DNA of 38,536 bases from a virus, in the IMG/VR virus record IMGVR_UViG_3300009545_000042, positions 1 to 38,536 of that record; one strand, 5' to 3'. The stretch's first letter is position 1. Each line of letters begins with the position of its first letter. The position numbers were made by a program, and so were the translations under genes. The notes beneath the pieces were generated by a model, which did not search any database, had not been told where the DNA came from, and worked only from the letters and a program-made list of their open reading frames with translations. Positions 37,202-38,536 of the stretch are shown here, in pieces.

Positions 37202-38536
37202 ATTCGTTTATGTTTAACAGGATCAATTCCATTACAGGTATATCCGCAGAAGTCAGAGTTCAGCTTAACGATAACAGGGTCATTCTTATAAGTTGTCTTT
37301 CCTCCAGTCTCTACATTTTTGATCTTCTTAATGTGAAGTTCTGTTTCTGTATATCGATAGGGATGGTCCGTCAGCCTGTGAATTACAATGAAGTCATCAC
37401 ACTTAGCTGCTTTGATTTGTCCCATCTCGACATCAGCTTTAAAAGGAGGTTTGATGTAGCCTTTGTAAGGGCTGTCTTTCTCAGTGTCGGTGCGCTTGGC
37501 AGCATCAGAGCTTACGTGATCACATACCCAAATAGCGGCGTATTCTTCTTTGAAGACCCTCAACAGATTAAGCTGTCTTATTGTTGTTGCATACCTGGCA
37601 GCTTCCACCGGCATATCGAAGGAGTTCCAAGGTTCTGCGATCACCAGATCAAACTCAAAACCCTCATCATACAACAGCTCACATTTCAACAGAAAGTCCT
37701 CTATCGTATGGAACTCTTTAGAACTGATGATCCTGAAGTGATCTTTGACCCATTGTCTAGCCAGATAAATCTCCTCATCATCCATTAACTTGACGGACTT
37801 CCCTAGATAAAACTCCATCAGCTTATTCCTGAGCTGACCATTACCGTTTTCAGAAGATTGTATTACAACTTTCCAGTTATGAAATTTAGCAGCCAGAACA
37901 GCCAGATACCAGACGATAAAACTCTTGCCTACATTATCAAGACCCATCCACCAAACAACATGATGCTTCTTAAACATCCAGTGCTCATTAAGTCTGTTAA
38001 GTCCGGTGGGGAGGCCCATCTCCAAAGTCCCTTCAATAACAGCCCGTAAGTACTCATCCATTTCTTCTTCGTCTGCTAGGAAGTAGAATGATCCATCGTC
38101 TCTTCGCAGAAACTGTTGGCCTTTCTCGATCTTTTTTGCTTCGGTAAGAGGTCGTTGCTTCCCGTAGTCAATACCGTCTTTGATCGTTTGGATTGCTTGT
38201 TGGATGTTCTTAGGGTTCTTCGCGCGTATTTCATCCTCCAGAATCTTAACAGCATCATCTTCATTGACTCTTCCAGCAGCAATGTATCCTCCAACCAGGT
38301 TAGCAGCTTTCAACAACGTATCATGCTTCTCTCCATCTACAGCACTGCGCACCATAGCGACTGCTGTTGAGATCACAGACTTACCTCTTCTGTTAGCTTC
38401 TTTTTCTTTGTTGTTTCTGCGCTGTTCCTCTGTGAGTTTTTTGTCCCAGGTCAGTGCACTCCAATTAATCCAGATGTCAGGATCATAACTCTCAAAAGTT
38501 ACCCTTGAGATATTCCGACTTGTCGAATCGAGTTCG
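37198..38536 (-). CDS. Replicative helicase (primase-helicase), 5' end outside window
   Basis: The frame is open through the window's right edge (445 codons plus stop), so the N-terminus is missing; a GTG at 38376 is only an internal candidate. The first visible part, with AANLVGGYIAAGRVNEDDA, resembles the PriCT-like linker between primase and helicase parts in phage and plasmid primases. The RecA-like core has Walker A GLDNVGKS (145-152 counted from the GTG), Walker B FDLVIAEP (242-249) and a YAAIWVCDHVSS sensor strand. This is the DnaB/gp4-type helicase fold that unwinds DNA at the fork. The stop overlaps the next gene by four bases. Confidence 0.75.
   Translation of the reverse strand, partial: ELDSTSRNISRVTFESYDPDIWINWSALTWDKKLTEEQRRNNKEKEANRRGKSVISTAVAMVRSAVDGEKHDTLLKAANLVGGYIAAGRVNEDDAVKILEDEIRAKNPKNIQQAIQTIKDGIDYGKQRPLTEAKKIEKGQQFLRRDDGSFYFLADEEEMDEYLRAVIEGTLEMGLPTGLNRLNEHWMFKKHHVVWWMGLDNVGKSFIVWYLAVLAAKFHNWKVVIQSSENGNGQLRNKLMEFYLGKSVKLMDDEEIYLARQWVKDHFRIISSKEFHTIEDFLLKCELLYDEGFEFDLVIAEPWNSFDMPVEAARYATTIRQLNLLRVFKEEYAAIWVCDHVSSDAAKRTDTEKDSPYKGYIKPPFKADVEMGQIKAAKCDDFIVIHRLTDHPYRYTETELHIKKIKNVETGGKTTYKNDPVIVKLNSDFCGYTCNGIDPVKHKRI

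Noticed and set aside
302-38488. Plus-strand reading frames of 60-190 codons across the window
   Set aside because: All lie opposite well-supported minus-strand genes, have no neighbours, no family resemblance and no start context. I found no plus-strand gene.
1-38536. CRISPR array or insertion sequence
   Set aside because: No regularly spaced direct repeats and no transposase motifs with terminal inverted repeats were seen; the only mobile genes are homing endonucleases.

Overview
This window is a dense, strictly one-directional piece of a tailed double-stranded DNA phage genome: every gene I can support lies on the minus strand, so transcription runs from the high coordinates to coordinate 1. 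Gene content, TAA/TAG/TGA all used as stops (standard code), AT-rich translation starts mostly lacking a Shine-Dalgarno sequence, and the protein families point to a phage of Bacteroidota. The order terminase large subunit, portal, scaffold-like protein, major capsid protein, tail appendages, small ring-like connector proteins and then a large muzzle/tail-like protein resembles podoviruses of the crAss-like group (Crassvirales) or a close relative. That assignment is inference from order, length and motif impressions; no database search was possible.

Reading along transcription: 38536-36605 holds the end of a replicative helicase or primase-helicase, a small unknown protein and a Fis/HTH_8-type DNA-binding protein. 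About 390 bases without a convincing gene follow (36212-36604), rich in inverted repeats and ending in a terminator-like hairpin. From 36211 to 28434 comes an early-type operon of about 25 small accessory genes, many overlapping by 1-4 bases (ATGA or TAATG). Recognisable among them are a DUF551 protein, a dATP/dGTP diphosphohydrolase-like protein, a cupin-like protein and an inner-membrane spanin-like protein. 28416-21423 carries a secreted coiled-coil membrane protein, packaging-adjacent unknowns, a cytosine-5 DNA methyltransferase, a DEDD exonuclease with a zinc ribbon, a glycosyltransferase-methyltransferase fusion and a small protein closed by a hairpin terminator.

21313-12743 is the packaging and head module: a composite GIY-YIG/HNH/NUMOD homing endonuclease, TerL, portal, scaffold-like protein, and a major capsid gene that I read as split by an 850-base group I intron encoding its own HNH endonuclease. 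Rejoining the exons gives a 453-residue capsid protein. 12690-1 is the tail module: an unknown protein with a strong terminator behind it, a glucosaminidase, a chitin-binding-like appendage protein, a collar or adaptor protein, a repetitive 887-residue tail fibre, a lectin-like fibre, an SGNH esterase with two Ig-like domains, ring-like connectors with a RusA-like resolvase among them, and the first 442 codons of a large structural protein that runs off the window.

The main points for a second look are the intron-split capsid gene, a recurring palindrome (consensus AACTCTAGAGTT) at gene junctions, the structured non-coding block at 36.2-36.6 kb, the composite endonuclease next to terL, and eight small genes (44-58 codons, plus one of 18) that a length cut-off would miss.
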